DNA of 64,000 nucleotides from Macrostomum hystrix. Taxonomy: Eukaryota > Platyhelminthes > Macrostomidae. Under the pieces are notes generated by a model that ran no database searches, was not told where the DNA came from, and saw only the letters and a list, made by a program, of their open reading frames with translations. Positions 44,813 through 56,085 of this stretch are shown piece by piece. Position numbers and translations under genes: made by a program. The first letter of the stretch is position 1. Every line of letters begins with the position of its first letter. Where the stretch lies: NCBI GenBank assembly GCA_950097015.1, contig CATNEN010000003.1, forward strand, positions 4,511,501 to 4,575,500, in the 5' to 3' direction.

Positions 44813-45653
44813 GCCGTAATGAAAGATGATCTTCCGCGAAATTGATGCCTTTTCGGCGCATCTCCGACGTGCTAGAACAGAAAGCGAGCACCTCCTTCTA
44901 AAAGAACACTGGAGTTGTGCTGGCGAGCTGGCTTCGTGTCGAAAATACCTCGCCACCATGCTGTTTTCAAGCTCAAGAGAAAGTTCTCTAAATCTGAATT
45001 AAATTTTATAAATTGTTTACTAACACTCGTATTTAGAACTTTCACATACAAAGTTAAAAAGGCTCTCAAATCAAAGAATGATTTTAAAGTACCGTACAAT
45101 ACGGTACCGTTTTGAAAAAAATGCAATCACTCAATCACTGAACTCGGAATTCTGTACGATATCTTTCAATAACTTATTAGCTTCCTGTGACTCAGTAGTG
45201 GCCTGAGAAAATGTGTCATAACTTTCATTTAACACCTCTTTTTTCGCCTAAGACTGACTCATGCATGCATGTAGTGCTAGAAACTTTGTTCAGCGAACAA
45301 ATAAATGCATTAAAAGTTTCGAGTTTTCTAATGATAGCCTACTGATAAGATATCGGTTTCTCAAGCTTCGAACACTTAAACAGGTAAGCCAAGTTATAGC
45401 TAGGGTGCTGTGAATTTGTGCAATAAGTTTACATTCTATTCACTGCCCAGTCTATGCGACTGACGTCACAGATGTACTAACTACCAAACTGCGAAATCTC
45501 TGCCAAACAGCATGCAGTGGCTTGTCAATATAAGTTTGGCAAAGTTTGTTAGGACATTGCACCTGGCTGATAGCTGTCTCCGACAATACAGATCGATAGA
45601 ATTTCTATCCACCCATCCACCTATCCACCCATTCTGTATAGGCTACAAGAAGG
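44813..45653. other. No gene recognised; 5' flank of the LITAF gene
   Basis: Short frames only. A CCACCCATCCACC-type simple run at 45605-45632 lies just before the LITAF start codon, presumably in the 5' UTR. Confidence 0.35.
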
Positions 45654-46572
45654 ATGAGCGAAAAGCAGCCAATTTATCCGACTAGTGACGCTCCGCCGCC
45701 TTATAGCCAGGACTCAAACGCTGGGCATAGTAACCAGAATCAGCAGCAGCAAATGGCAACTGATCCAAAGCAGTACCCGCCACCGCAGCAGTACCCGCCG
45801 CCGCAGCAGTACCCGCCACCGCATCAGTACCCGCCACCGCAGCAGTACCCACAGATGCAGCAGCCGCAGCAGTATCCCCAGCAGTACCAGCCGCAGTATC
45901 AGCCACAGTACCCTCCGCCAGCTCCGTATCCGAATCAGCGTAAGTTTGAGGATAGCTAACGCTTAAAAGAGCTCTTAATTAGAAAATCCTTTAATTCAGG
46001 CATTTTTGTGAGTAGTTTTCTTATTTTATTTTTTATTTACTAGCTCACCTTCTCATTCCTATTTTATGATTTATTTATTATAAATAATGTTCTTTCGTTA
46101 TTTAGTTTTATTTCTTGGATTTTTACTGAGTTAGTTCTTTGTTTTTTTTGTTTAATCGTATATTTAATCGTATGTCGTATATTCGATCGTATAATTTTTT
46201 TTGCTTAATTATTTTAACCATAACGTAGTAGCTAGTCGATAAAAGATTTCCATGAAACGGAAAACTGAATTCTCACTCGCTTGAATTGCAGCTCCGCCCG
46301 GCTTTGCCGCTAACTACGGGACGCCCGGTCCGCGGCCTGTTCTGCTTCAGGCCCTGCCGCAGGCCGTCACTTGTCAATACTGCCAACAGGCGGTGGTCAC
46401 CCAGCTGAGCTACGAGACTGGAATTCTCGCCTGGCTGCTGTGTGGAGCCATCTGTCTGCTAGGCGGCGTTTTCGGCTGTTGCCTGATTCCATTCTGTGTC
46501 AACGGCTGCAAAGACGTGGTCCACCGATGCCCCAACTGCGTCAAAATTCTTGGCCGATTTCAGCGGATTTAA
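45654..46572 (+). CDS. LITAF-domain membrane protein
   Basis: Two exons, 45654-45939 and 46292-46572, are joined by a GTAAGT donor and TTGCAG acceptor, giving 188 residues. The N-terminus (about residues 1-95) is Pro/Gln/Tyr-rich with PPPQQYPPP repeats and a PPPYS motif of the kind bound by WW-domain ubiquitin ligases. The C-terminal LITAF (SIMPLE-like) domain has its zinc pair CQYC at about 123-126 and HRCPNC at about 173-178, flanking a hydrophobic amphipathic segment (LAWLLCGAICLLGGVFGCC). Members sit on late endosomes and lysosomes as monotopic zinc-binding proteins involved in endosomal sorting; vertebrate LITAF is also LPS-inducible. The key residues are all present. Confidence 0.92.
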
Positions 46573-47411
46573 ATTCGCGCTAAAAATGCGTTAAAAATGA
46601 TTAATTTACACAACCCGGGGCCTTTTCCTTAAAGAAGAACTTTAAAGGGCTTTAAAAATTATTTCCACTGGATAACATTCTCTTAATCTTAGACAATAAC
46701 ACTGCTCTTAAAGTCAGTGTTGACAATATATTATCCCCGATAAATTTAAATGCGCAGTCGGTGCCTTAATGGTGATTGGGCTCATTGTCACATATTTTAA
46801 TCATCCCTATCTATATTTTTATTCATTCATCGCTTTTTACAATATTTATCGTAAACGAAAGCAGATAACTGGTCCCATATGGTGATAATCACGTTTACTC
46901 CCGGACTCCCGGCTTCTAATTGCTATAAAATTATGTGAATACATGAGTCCTTTAATATTATTATATTATAGTATTTCAATAACTTTGATTGTTTGTACAA
47001 TATTATGGGTACCAATAAACAAAAGCACAAAACCTCATACAGGTCTTTTTTACTCTAATTATTTCATATCTGGCCTGTCCTTATTTTTTCACTAAGCCAA
47101 CAATGACCATCATAATCCAATTAAAACACGTTTTAGTTTTGCCAAACTATTTAGCTAATTTGTTAATTCAAACAATTTAGACCAAATTAAGAATATTTAG
47201 CTATCATATTTTGAGCCATTAAATGTGCTAATCTATAGTCTATATAGATTCAAGACACTATTATATAATATATATATGTGAAAATAAGACTTTTATAAAC
47301 AAAGCTATATAAAAACAATGGAGCTTAATGTTGGGCATGCTGTTCTAAGATAAACAGATTTTTACTTGCTCCAGATCAAAAGCAATAATTGATTTTGTGC
47401 TGAAAAAAATG
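46573..47411. other. 3' UTR of the LITAF gene and spacer
   Basis: A candidate AATAAA lies near 47013. No other gene recognised. Confidence 0.4.
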
Positions 47412-47518
47412 ACTTTTTCCTATCTCCGCAGTGTATTTTTTTTCCAGGAAATCGGCCTTCTAAATATTTACACGATCTTTGTGTTTCCCGTCCTGTTATA
47501 CTACAGTGGTGCTTGAAA
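47412..47518. mobile_element. Half copy of the foldback MITE
   Basis: ATCTCCGCAGTGTATTTTTT, then a gap-rich match through TTTCCCGTCCT and TACTACAGTGGTGCTTG, aligns with the right arm of the element at 36271-36512. The other arm is missing. Confidence 0.5.
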
Positions 47519-47744
47519 AAAACACACACACGTCTTTGAAGGCCTTTCAAATTCGCGCCGAGGAACGCACAGCTGCGATAACGAGCTTCTAAAATAGACG
47601 TTGCACAAAACGCAAGCCGGAGAAGAAAAGCAGAGAGAATAATAAAATAAGCTTTGACAATGATGTTAATACTAATTGCAGGAGGGCTGAGCACTAGCAC
47701 AACATTTGGTGGCAGATGCATGGTTCCGGAGGCTATTCTGTCCA

Positions 47745-47985
47745 TTTCGCTGATTTTTGAGCACACGCGCACACAGATACTGTTCGCAGGCATACACACA
47801 CAGGTGTGTACATCTGCCCTGACTTTCTCATCGTCATCGTCTGTGCCTTGAAGGTTGGCCCTCAAGGGCGTCTATTGCCCGTCTGCGCCCTGAATAATGA
47901 ATGTCGCCAAATCGAGTTTGCACGGACCTTGGTGCGCGAGTCAAACGCTTTAACCGCTCTGCCACTCACTGCCAGGTTTGACAAT
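47745..47985 (-). mobile_element. tRNA-derived SINE, family B
   Basis: On the minus strand the head GTGGCAGAGCGGTTAAAGCG is a good A box. ACTCGATTTGG stands where a B box is expected. The body matches the copy at 9693-9970 through GCCCTTGA, CCTGTGTGTGTATGCCTGC and CAGTATCTGTG. The minus-strand frame 47362-47865 runs through it and is not supported as a gene. Confidence 0.5.
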
Positions 47986-48155
47986 AGGAAATCTTTTAAA
48001 CGGAATAATAATAAGGGAAGGAAACAGAATGCTTGAAAAGAACATTCAAAACATATGCGTCAAGGCACTAATAAATAATAAAATTTGACCACTGGAGATT
48101 TTTTTGTAACCGAAATAAGGCAAAAATGCTAGGGAAACAGAAATAAACCTATGAT

Positions 48156-51100
48156 CTAATTTTCTGCTCTCCCACGCCTGAATCTACTTACTATACTATA
48201 AATTGTGATGAAACAGAAGAAATATAAAAATATACAGAAAACTGCAGTAAGTGCCGCCACGGTGCCGCCACTTTCATATATATAAGCATTGCTGGTGGCA
48301 GTTTTTGGCATTTCCTCTCTTAAACGGCTGCAGTACTCGCTAGCAGCCTCCGAACTGCAGCCGCAGCCAACATTTCGATGACCCGGCTGCCTCACCCCAA
48401 GCAGAGCACTGAACGGCTCCTCCAGGTCCGGGCAGAGAGTCACCTTGAGCTGATCGGGTCCAGTGTGTTGCACTTGAAGATAAACACAGCGATCGTTAAA
48501 TTCAGTGGACCATTGTTCCATTTTGGCCGGCCTGTGGGGAAAGGTGAGAGTAAGGTGCTCAGTGACTCGGTCGCGTGTGTCGCGAATAAGGTATCTAATA
48601 ATACTGATACTGATAACAGATAACACCTGCACTATTTTGGGCCCGATGTGCAGCAGACAACACAGCCGCAGCTATTGCGCACCTCATCTGAAGGCTGCCT
48701 ACGGCTGTTCAGTCCATGGACTGGGGGGACGCCACACCTACCCACAATGACCCCAGCTAATGCCGGTACCTATTTAACAGCTGGGTGAACTGAAGCAATA
48801 CAGAGTTAAGTGTCTTGCTAAGGACGCAAATTTATCCAGAGGGGACAGGAATCGAAATGTCGACCTTCAAGTCGAGTCCAACGCTCTTGCTAACGACTAG
48901 GCTACAACAATGCCTCAGTCCTTGGAAAGTATAATTGTTACAAGCTAGCAGAAATTATTCATAATATAAAAGGTCTAACATCCTGAGCTCGCAATCATTT
49001 AAACAAAAGAAACCATCGGGGCTAACCGTCTGGAGATCGAATCGCTGAAATCGAACTCATTCCAGAGGCAATCGCTTGAATTGTTGCCCAAGCAGTGGCA
49101 GTGAATCAAGCTGTCAATATTGTAGTTGCAAGCAAGCAGGCCGATCAATAATGGTCTGCTCAAATTCCATCTCAGATTTGAGACACTACGAACTGAAAGG
49201 TGAATTGAATGTTTTTTAACCTCTTAACCTTGCTTAAGATTTTTTAAGTGAATTTCATTGGCTCTGGTGAGTCACGTGCTTCGAGGTTGGATGGATTCGC
49301 GCAAGCCGTCGTCGCAACGTCGCAAGCGCAGGGGAAGGCATGTGAACGTACAACGGGAACTCGTGCGCAGTGAGTTGCAAGCGTACAGTGCCCAAGAGTC
49401 AGTAAGTGCCCCCCACACTGAGTGCAAGTGCAAGCAGACAGGACACAGTTAGTTTTGTGCAGTCAAAGTTCCCGGCCAGGCGTGCAGACTGAGGGTCTGC
49501 AGCCCAGGCCATCACATCTCCCCACTTAGGCTAGTGCTCAGCCGAGTCGGAGTCGATCCGGAGGTGCCCGGCTGCGCTGCGCGTACCGTCGAGCCGGTGA
49601 GTCCGCCGCCAGCATCTCAGCGCTGCCGTCAACCGTCTGGGGCATCGGTTGTCCGTCGCCTGTCGTCCGATGGGGCACCAGGCTGGGTCATGGTTGCGTT
49701 GACATCGGCCGCGCTCACTGGCGTGGCGGAGGCCGTCGGGTGTGGTGGTGGGCCACCGATGCCGCCTGCCGGCAGTGACAGTAGTTGATCGGCGTGCCGC
49801 CGCATGAGAATGCCGCCAGCGCTGACTGCGCAGTTCCGGGCTCCAGCAGACTCGACTGTGCCCTCTTGCCAGCGGTTGCTAGCCGCAGTGCTGTAGTCTC
49901 GCAACAGCACTCGGTCTCCGGATTGGAATGTCCGAGCTGGCCTGGACGTCTGCTCGAGTGCTGACTTCTGCTGTCGGTGACGGTCGCCGATGAACGATAG
50001 CACCAGCAGGTCCAGCCGTGATCGCAGTCTGCGCCCGATGAGTAACTGGCTCGGAGCAGCGCCTGTGGCTGAATGCGGCGTGTTGCGATAGGCTAGCAGA
50101 AACTGCTGCAGGGCTTTCTCGGACAATCCGGATTTCTTAAGATGCTGCTTCAGCACTTTGACGAACCGCTCAGCTTGTCCATTCGTTGCGGGATGAAGCG
50201 GTGCCGAAGTGACATGCTCGATGCCGTTGAGAGGTAGGAATTCGGTGAATTCCGCCGATGTGAACTGCGCGCATCGACACTGCGCGTCCGACACCAGCGT
50301 CCGTGGTAGGCCCTGATGCGCGAAGATCTCGCGAAGGCAGGCGATCGTCCCGGCTGACGTAGTGCTAGAAAGCTGCTTCACCCCCGGCCACTTGCTGTGC
50401 GCATCGATGAGCACCAGGAAAGTGCGTCCGTCCACTGGCCCGGCAAAGTCGATGTGCAGCCTCGCCCATGGCTCCGAAGGGAAGGGCCACGGATGCACTG
50501 GCGCCTTGGGCGGATCGGCTTGGTTGAGCCGGCAGGTGTGGCCTGCCTTGACCGCATTCTCTACGTCCTTGTCCAGGCCGGGCCACCACACGTAGCTGCG
50601 AGCGAGCGCTCGCATGCGGCTGGCGCCTGGGTGAGCTTGGGGCAGTTTGCCAAGGACCCTCTGCCGGAGGGCGTGTAGCACGATAACCCTGGAGTCCCAA
50701 AGCAGACAGCCCTACTCGATGGAGAGCTCGTGCTCCCGTCCAGCGAACGCTTCGAGACCTTCAGCGGCAGGAATTCCGGTGCCTGACTGCAGACAGAGCA
50801 GCACATTCCCGAGCTGAGCATCAATCGGAGTTTTCTGCGATATGACCATCGCAGTTAGTACCGAGCCGACCTTCTCGTCGATGAGAAGGGAGTTCATGGC
50901 CGGCTCTTCGATCCGATCATCGATCATCGAGTGGAAGGCGAGAGAGAGTCGCAGTTGCCGTGCCGTGCTGTCGGTCGGAACTCCAGCGTGTACTCGTAGC
51001 TGGAAAGCCGAATCGCCCAGCGCTGCATGCGGGCTGTAGCGTGTGCGCGAAAGGCCTTGCGCTCTCCCAGAAGACCGAGGAGTGGCTGATGGTCGATGAG

Positions 51101-54100
51101 AATGACGAACTGCCTCCCGTACAGAAACTGGTTAAATCTGTGCAGCCCGAACATGATGGCGAGTGCTTCTTTGTCGAGCTGCGAATAGTTGCGCTGTGCA
51201 GGCGTCAAGCTGCGCCTTGCGAAGGCGATCGCCTGTTCTTGACCGCCTGACCTATGCGACAACACCATTCCCAGTCCGTATAGCGAGGCGTCACACTCAA
51301 GGTAGAGTGGGAGTGTTGGGTTGTAGTGCACGAGCGCGCCCGAAGAAAGCAGCAATGCCTTGGACTCTTGGAAAGCATTTTGCTGTGTTCTGCCCCAGGA
51401 CCACTTGGTGTTCTTGGTCAGCAGCTGGTTCAGCGGCGCCACCACGGTGGACAGGTGCGGCATGAACTTTGCATAGTGGGTCAGCATGCCGAGGTGGGCG
51501 CGCAGCTGACTGACTTCTTTCGGAGAGGGTGCCTTCTGCACGGCGTTGACCTTGTCCGGCAGGGGTTTCAGGCCTTGTGCATCGATCCGGTGACCTAGGT
51601 ACTCCACGGAGTCCTGGAAGAGCAGACACTTGGCCCTGTTCAGTCGACGGCCAGCATCCCGAAGACGCTGCAGCACACTGCTCAGGTTCTGCCTGTGCTG
51701 CGCCAGAGTCTTGCCGGTGATGAGAATGTCGTCAATGAATACCTGAATTCCGTCCAGGTCGCCCAGAAGCGTCTCCAGCCTGCGCTGGAAGATGGCACTG
51801 GCTGAGTTGATGCCGAATGGCAGTCGGTTGAGCACGTAAAAAAGACCTCTAAGTGTGCTGATAACCAGGTAGTCGCGGCTGTCCTTGGACAGCGGCAGCT
51901 GCAGGAAAGCATTGGACAAGTCGAGCTTCGACCATAGACAGCCTCCACCGAGCTTGGCGAAGATGTCCTCAATGTGAGGAAGCGGCTAGTGCTCAGCTTT
52001 GGCCGCGGCGTTGAATGTCACCTTGTAATCACCGCAGATGCGAGCATCGCCACTGGCCTTCACAACGTGGACGATGGGAACTGCCCAGTCGGAGTGCTTG
52101 ACCGGCTGGATGATGCCCTCAGCTTCTAGGCACTTCAGCTCCTCGTCCACCCGCTCCCTCAACGCATACAGCACTGGCCTGGCCTTGAAGAACCGTGGCG
52201 TTGCCTGCTCGTCCACCTGCAGCTTAACTTCGCAGTGGCTATAGCATCCGAGTCCTTGGCGAAAACCACCGAGAACTGCTACATCAGGTCTGTGGTGCCC
52301 GTGCTGGCGCTGATCGAGTTGACTTGGGCCACGACGTTGTGCCAGTCCAGTCGTAGTCTCGCAATCCAGTCTCGTCCCAGGAGAGCGACATTGACCTGGG
52401 AGACCACAAGGAGCGGAAGAATTTCCGTCTGACTGTTGTGGTTCTCCGTGACTTTGGCTGCACCCAGCGGCTTAAACTACTCGTTGGTGTATGTGCGCAA
52501 AACCATCGATGTAGGCTGTAAGCGCAGTCCTGGCAGCCTCTCGTCCACCATCTTCTTTGGGATCAGCGTGACAGCTGACCCGGTGTCCAGCTCGAACGGA
52601 CATTCGCGACCATCCACCACCAGAGTGGCCGTCAGCGATCGGTGAGACCGAGGTCCAACATAGAGAATGGAGCCTTGCATGTCCGGTTCTGATGACGATG
52701 ATGAAGCAGCGTCCACCTTCTTGACCTTGGCAGATCCGCAGACCTTCTTGATGTGCCCGATCTTGCCGCAAGTGTGGCATCTGGCGTCGCGAAACTTGCA
52801 GCTCTGCTGGTCATGCCGGCCTCCACACCCGGCGCATGGCTGCTGCTACTGCTGCGAGGTCGGACGGTATGTGGCTTGTTTCGGTCGTTCGTGCGGACGG
52901 AATTTGCCGTTGCCCGCGTCCTTACTGATGGCAGCGACGGTGCCGGATGTTCTAGGTGCGATTTCACTCGCGTATCGCTGTGCAGCCTCCATCGCCGACA
53001 CGGTTGTCACCATTGAAGCGTACGTCAGCTTCGGGTCCTCGAGCAGTTTGGACCGAAAGGCATCGTTCCGGAGACCGAAGACGGCTTGGTCCCGGAGACT
53101 CTCCTCCAGCGCAGCGCCGAATTTGCAGTGAAGCGTTGCGGCTTTTTAGCCCCGCCAGGAAAGAAGCAAAGTCCTCTCCCGGCAGCTGCACTCGTTGTTG
53201 GAATTTGAATCGGGCTGCGATTTCAGACGGAGCAGGAGCGAAGTGAGCTTGCAGGGTATTCGTAAGCTGGGCATATGACTTGCTGGCCACCGTCTCTGGC
53301 TGGCAGAGATTGCGAAGCACTGTGTAAGCAGCTTCCCCGATGGCGGTGCTGAGTGTGGCCACTTTGGCGGCTTCCTCCGTGATCTTGGCGCATGCGAAAT
53401 ACTGTTCCAGCCTCTCGATGTAGACGTCGAAGTCTAAGTCCTTGGACAGTTCCGGGATGCGGCCAAATGCAGAACTCATCGCCATTGTAATGACTTGTGC
53501 TTGATGTCAAAACGAACTCCAATTCCAAGTTTCTCGGCTCTCGCTGGGAGCGGACAGAAAAGCGCAGGGGAAGGCATGTGAACGCACAACGGGAACTCGG
53601 TGTGCAGTGAGTTGGGAAGCGTACAGTGTCCAAGAGTCAGTCAGCGCCACCCCCACACTGAGTGCAAGTGCAAGCAGACAGGACACAGTTAGTTTTGTGC
53701 AGTCAAAGTTCCCGGCCAGGCGTGCAGACTGAGGGTCTGCAGCCAAGGCCATCAAAGTAAGTTACAATGAATCCACTCACAGTCCTTTACAAACTGGTTC
53801 ACACTGTCTCTGCTGCTAAAGTGCGCCAGTCCCAGGCCGCAATTGGCCCTAGTAACAGCGTATCTTCGCCAATCAACATGTTGCATTGAAATCACTGCAT
53901 AGCAACTCGACCCGCTCATCAGCCAATGTCCACAGAATCCGTCTCTGAGAACAAACACTCGCAGGCTCATTGTATAAAGTGAAGTCCTCGATTCGTAGGA
54001 CTGCGAGACAGTGGCAGTGAGTTTCAAACTGTCACCACTGAAAACAGATTGGTTTTAGGGGGTAGTCAGCATTTTCAAAGCTTCACTACCAGACGCAACA

Positions 54101-55574
54101 GACGCAATAGTACTCAAATACGAACCTTTTCAGCTCAAATAGCTTAGGATATGTGTCAAAAAAAGAATGAGTTCTTGCCGCTTTGCCTGTTAAGTCTGAA
54201 ATTTATTAAGATTATAGAAAGCGCCTAGTTTAGGTTACAATGCCTAGTTTAGTCACACCAATCACAGTGTGACAGTGTCACAGTCATCAGTCACAGTCAC
54301 ACTCACTCAGTCACAGTCACCCTCACTCAGTCACAGTCACCCTCACTCAGTCACAGTCACCCTCACTCAGTCACAGTCACACTCACTCAGCCACAGTCAC
54401 CTCCATCAGTCACAGTCACACTCCTCAGTCACAGTCACCTCCATCAGTCACAGTCACACTCCTCAGTCACAGTCACCTCCATCAGTCACAGTCACACTCC
54501 TCAGTCACAGTCACCTCCATCAATCACAGTCACACTCACTTATTCACAGTCACCTCCATCAGTTGCAGTCACACTCACTTATTTACAGTCACACGCCTCA
54601 GTCACAGTCACACCCCCAGTTATAGTCACACCCCTCAGTCACAGTCACAGTCATTCAGTCACAGTCACACTCACTTATTCACAGTCACCTCCATCAGTCA
54701 CAGTCACACCCCCAGTTACAGTCACACCCCTCAGTCACAGTCACAGTCACCTCCATCAGTTGCAGTCACACTCACTTATTTACAGTCACACCCCTCAGTC
54801 ACAGTCACACCCCCAGTTATAGTCACACCCCTCAGTCACAGTCACAGTCATTCAGTCACAGTCACACTCACTTATTCACAGTCACACCCCTCAGTCACAG
54901 TCACACCCCCAGTTACAGTCACACCCCTCAGTCACAGTCACAGTCACCTCCATCAGTTGCAGTCACACTCACTTATTTACAGTCACACCCCTCAGTCACA
55001 GTCACACCCCCAGTTATAGTCACACCCCTCAGTCACAGTCACAGTCATTCAGTCACAGTCACCTCTATCAGTCACAGTCACCTCTATCAGTCACAGTCAC
55101 ACTCAATGATTCAGTCACACCCCTCAGTCACAGTCACTACCAGTTCCCAGATCCCGGATCAGCGAATCGTTGAACCTGAGTGGTGGACGGTCACTTCAAG
55201 TTGTCTCCAGGCGTCAGCAGCCAGCGTCTCGTTGCTGAATCCTTCCATTATCGGATCGGCGACTATGAGAACTCTTGTATGAGCAGATGGTTGAGCTATT
55301 TTTAAAATCCATTCACAAAAGATTGGACCGGGTTGATTTCTTGACTCCATGCGAATTGTTGCCAAGCTGCTCAGCGGTAAACTTAGCGATTCACCCGGGC
55401 TGCAGCGAACCAAGTCTGCTCTGAAGGTGTTAAAAATCTGTGATATACTCAAAGCAGCTTACCTAGTAAATAATACAGCCAATGAAGCGACACTTACAAG
55501 CAGAAGCAGGCAGTATTCAGCACGATCCACGAGATCAGAACGATTTCTCTAGAAGCAAAGCTATAACAAGTCAT
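48156..55574 (-). CDS. Membrane-anchored CUB-like and C-type lectin protein, six exons
   Basis: Assembled on the minus strand from exons 55574-55498, 55420-55176, 54195-54126, 54037-53781, 49192-49027 and 48531-48156. Every junction is GT-AG and every phase matches, giving 396 residues. Exon 1 encodes a signal peptide (IVLISWIVLNTACFCL). Exons 2-4 encode a CUB-like domain (VRCSPGESLSL ... FCEWILKI ... GDSLKLTATVS). Exons 4-6 encode a C-type lectin domain (SSCYAVISM ... ANCGLGLAHFSS ... PLLIGL ... DFSDS ... DRCVYLQV ... PFSALLGV). A TM helix follows (VAALTAVFCIFLYFFCFITI, about 362-386) with a short basic tail RFRRGRAEN. The calcium-binding EPN/WND residues are not evident, so sugar binding is uncertain. 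Introns hold a SINE, a Gypsy element and a satellite. It is a likely cell-surface recognition receptor, which is inference. The gene at 57561-60935 has the same phases in its first three introns. Confidence 0.8.
48640..48912 (-). mobile_element. tRNA-derived SINE, family A, near full length
   Basis: On the minus strand it reads TTGTAGCCTAGTCGTTAGCA, a decayed B box, AGCAAGACACTTAACTCTG, CAGCTGTTAAATAGGTACC, GGCGTCCCCCCAG and the palindrome CAGTCCATGGACTG (48710-48723), then the 3' region shared with the 30.1-kb copy. It lies in the last intron of the lectin gene. Confidence 0.75.
49324..49514 (-). repeat. 3' LTR of the Gypsy element
   Basis: Matches 53560-53754 with few differences. In element orientation it begins TGATGGCCT, directly after the purine-rich tract. 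Confidence 0.8.
49629..50711 (-). pseudogene. Gypsy integrase region
   Basis: Carries RMRALARSYVWWPGLDKDVE before a damaged HHCC zinc site (HTCRLNQ lacks the second cysteine of the pair). The core has the first catalytic Asp in RLHIDFAGP, the second in LVSDAQCRCAQFTSAEF (extra residues compared with the usual SDNG.QFTS) and the Glu in NGQAERFVK. A C-terminal tail follows with GDRVLLRDY. A stop at 50712 separates it from the upstream frame. Confidence 0.85.
50712..52216 (-). pseudogene. Gypsy reverse transcriptase and RNase H region
   Basis: The fingers (RFFKARPVLYALRERVDEEL, WAVPIVHVVKASGDARICGDYK) run at 52216-51986, then an in-frame stop. The palm (LQLPLSKDSRDYLVI, RLPFGINSASAIFQR, the catalytic VFIDDILI) and RNase H (LYLECDASLYGLGMVL, NYSQLDKEALAIMF, ILIDHQPL) run at 51919-50924. 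A further frame, 50927-50712, leads to the integrase. The stop at about 51985 and frame breaks at about 50924 and 50712 would prevent a full Pol product. Confidence 0.88.
52477..52716 (-). pseudogene. Gypsy aspartic protease region
   Basis: Contains the retropepsin signature FELDTGSAVTLIPKK after VVDGRE. A CCHC zinc knuckle (CHTCGKIGHIKKVC) is encoded just upstream at about 52783-52742, at the end of gag. Confidence 0.85.
52740..53485 (-). pseudogene. Gypsy gag region with frameshift
   Basis: Starts at ATG 53485 (MAMSSAFGRIPELSKDLDFD). The capsid-like part (YIERLEQYFACAKI, FQQRVQLPGEDFASFLAGL) reads to about 53145. There the frame that continues the gag pattern changes, and the frame of the ATG drifts into nonsense ending at 52964. 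The zinc-knuckle part lies downstream in the other frame. Confidence 0.8.
53560..53754 (-). repeat. 5' LTR of the Gypsy element
   Basis: Matches 49324-49514. Its upper end lies 26 bases from the end of host exon 4 (53781), between the GTGAGT donor and the rest of the intron. Confidence 0.8.
54270..55135 (+). repeat. CACAGT-based satellite with 197-bp higher-order period
   Basis: Built from CAGTCACAGTCAC words with CCTCCATCAGT and CACTTATT interruptions. The marker CCTCCATCAGTTGCAGTCAC starts at 54553, 54750 and 54947, exactly 197 bp apart, so a higher-order unit was amplified. It fills the intron between exons 2 and 3 of the CUB/lectin gene. Not coding. Confidence 0.9.
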
Positions 55575-56025
55575 TTGTCTGTTAGTGAAGAGTGCTAGTG
55601 GGACCATTGCTTTATTATATAAGATTTGAATAAGCGCGCGTGTCTCGAATAGCTGTAGCTGAAACGCCATAGCAAGATAAGTAGCCTTTTATAAGAATTC
55701 GGTACACATTCTCTTTCTGTATAATGCTTGAGCATCAAAGTTTTGGTGGCCGTTTCGACTGCCTACCGCTTTAGACTCATTATGTTTTTTGCTCATTCTG
55801 GACTATAGCAACTACAAAAGTTGTTGGAAACAGTCTATTTTCTAATATTTCTCTCCTAACTATTCTCTATTTCTCGGCGCAAGAATGGCAACAGCGGCAG
55901 TGCACGGTGAATAATGAACACCGCCCACGCGTTTTCGCATCTTCTTACTGCAAAATATTTTTTAGTTTTTATTTCAGCTCAAGAAATCTGCAACGCAGAG
56001 TTAAGACGTATATTCTATCCTCCTT

Positions 56026-56085
56026 TGGACTAGTAGAGGGTTAATCAGATAGTAGCAGAATAGACCGGCAGAGAGCGAATCAGGT
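56026..56085 (+). repeat. 60-bp direct repeat, first copy
   Basis: Begins TGGACTAGTAGAGGGTTAAT and ends GAGAGCGAATCAGGT. The second copy at 56398-56457 differs at three positions by eye. Origin unknown. Confidence 0.8.

Larger units (their letters stand above)
49324..53754 (-). mobile_element. Ty3/Gypsy LTR retrotransposon with damaged ORFs
   Basis: A 4.4-kb element in the same orientation as its host gene, lying in the intron between host exons 4 and 5. Two related repeats of about 190 bp bound it. The domain order from high to low coordinate is gag, zinc knuckle, protease, reverse transcriptase, RNase H and integrase, which defines Ty3/Gypsy. A purine-rich tract, seen as CATCTCCCCACTT at 49515-49527 on the plus strand, abuts the lower LTR as expected of a polypurine tract. 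Nonsense codons and frameshifts split gag, RT and integrase, so this copy is not autonomous. I could not match flanking target-site duplications or assign a primer-binding site. The LTRs look similar, suggesting moderate age. Confidence 0.9.

Noticed and set aside
47362-47865. 167-codon minus-strand frame
   Set aside because: Runs through a half MITE and a SINE; composition not protein-like.
54269-54625. 118-codon Ser/His/Gln-rich frame
   Set aside because: Satellite translated; it lies in an intron of the minus-strand lectin gene.
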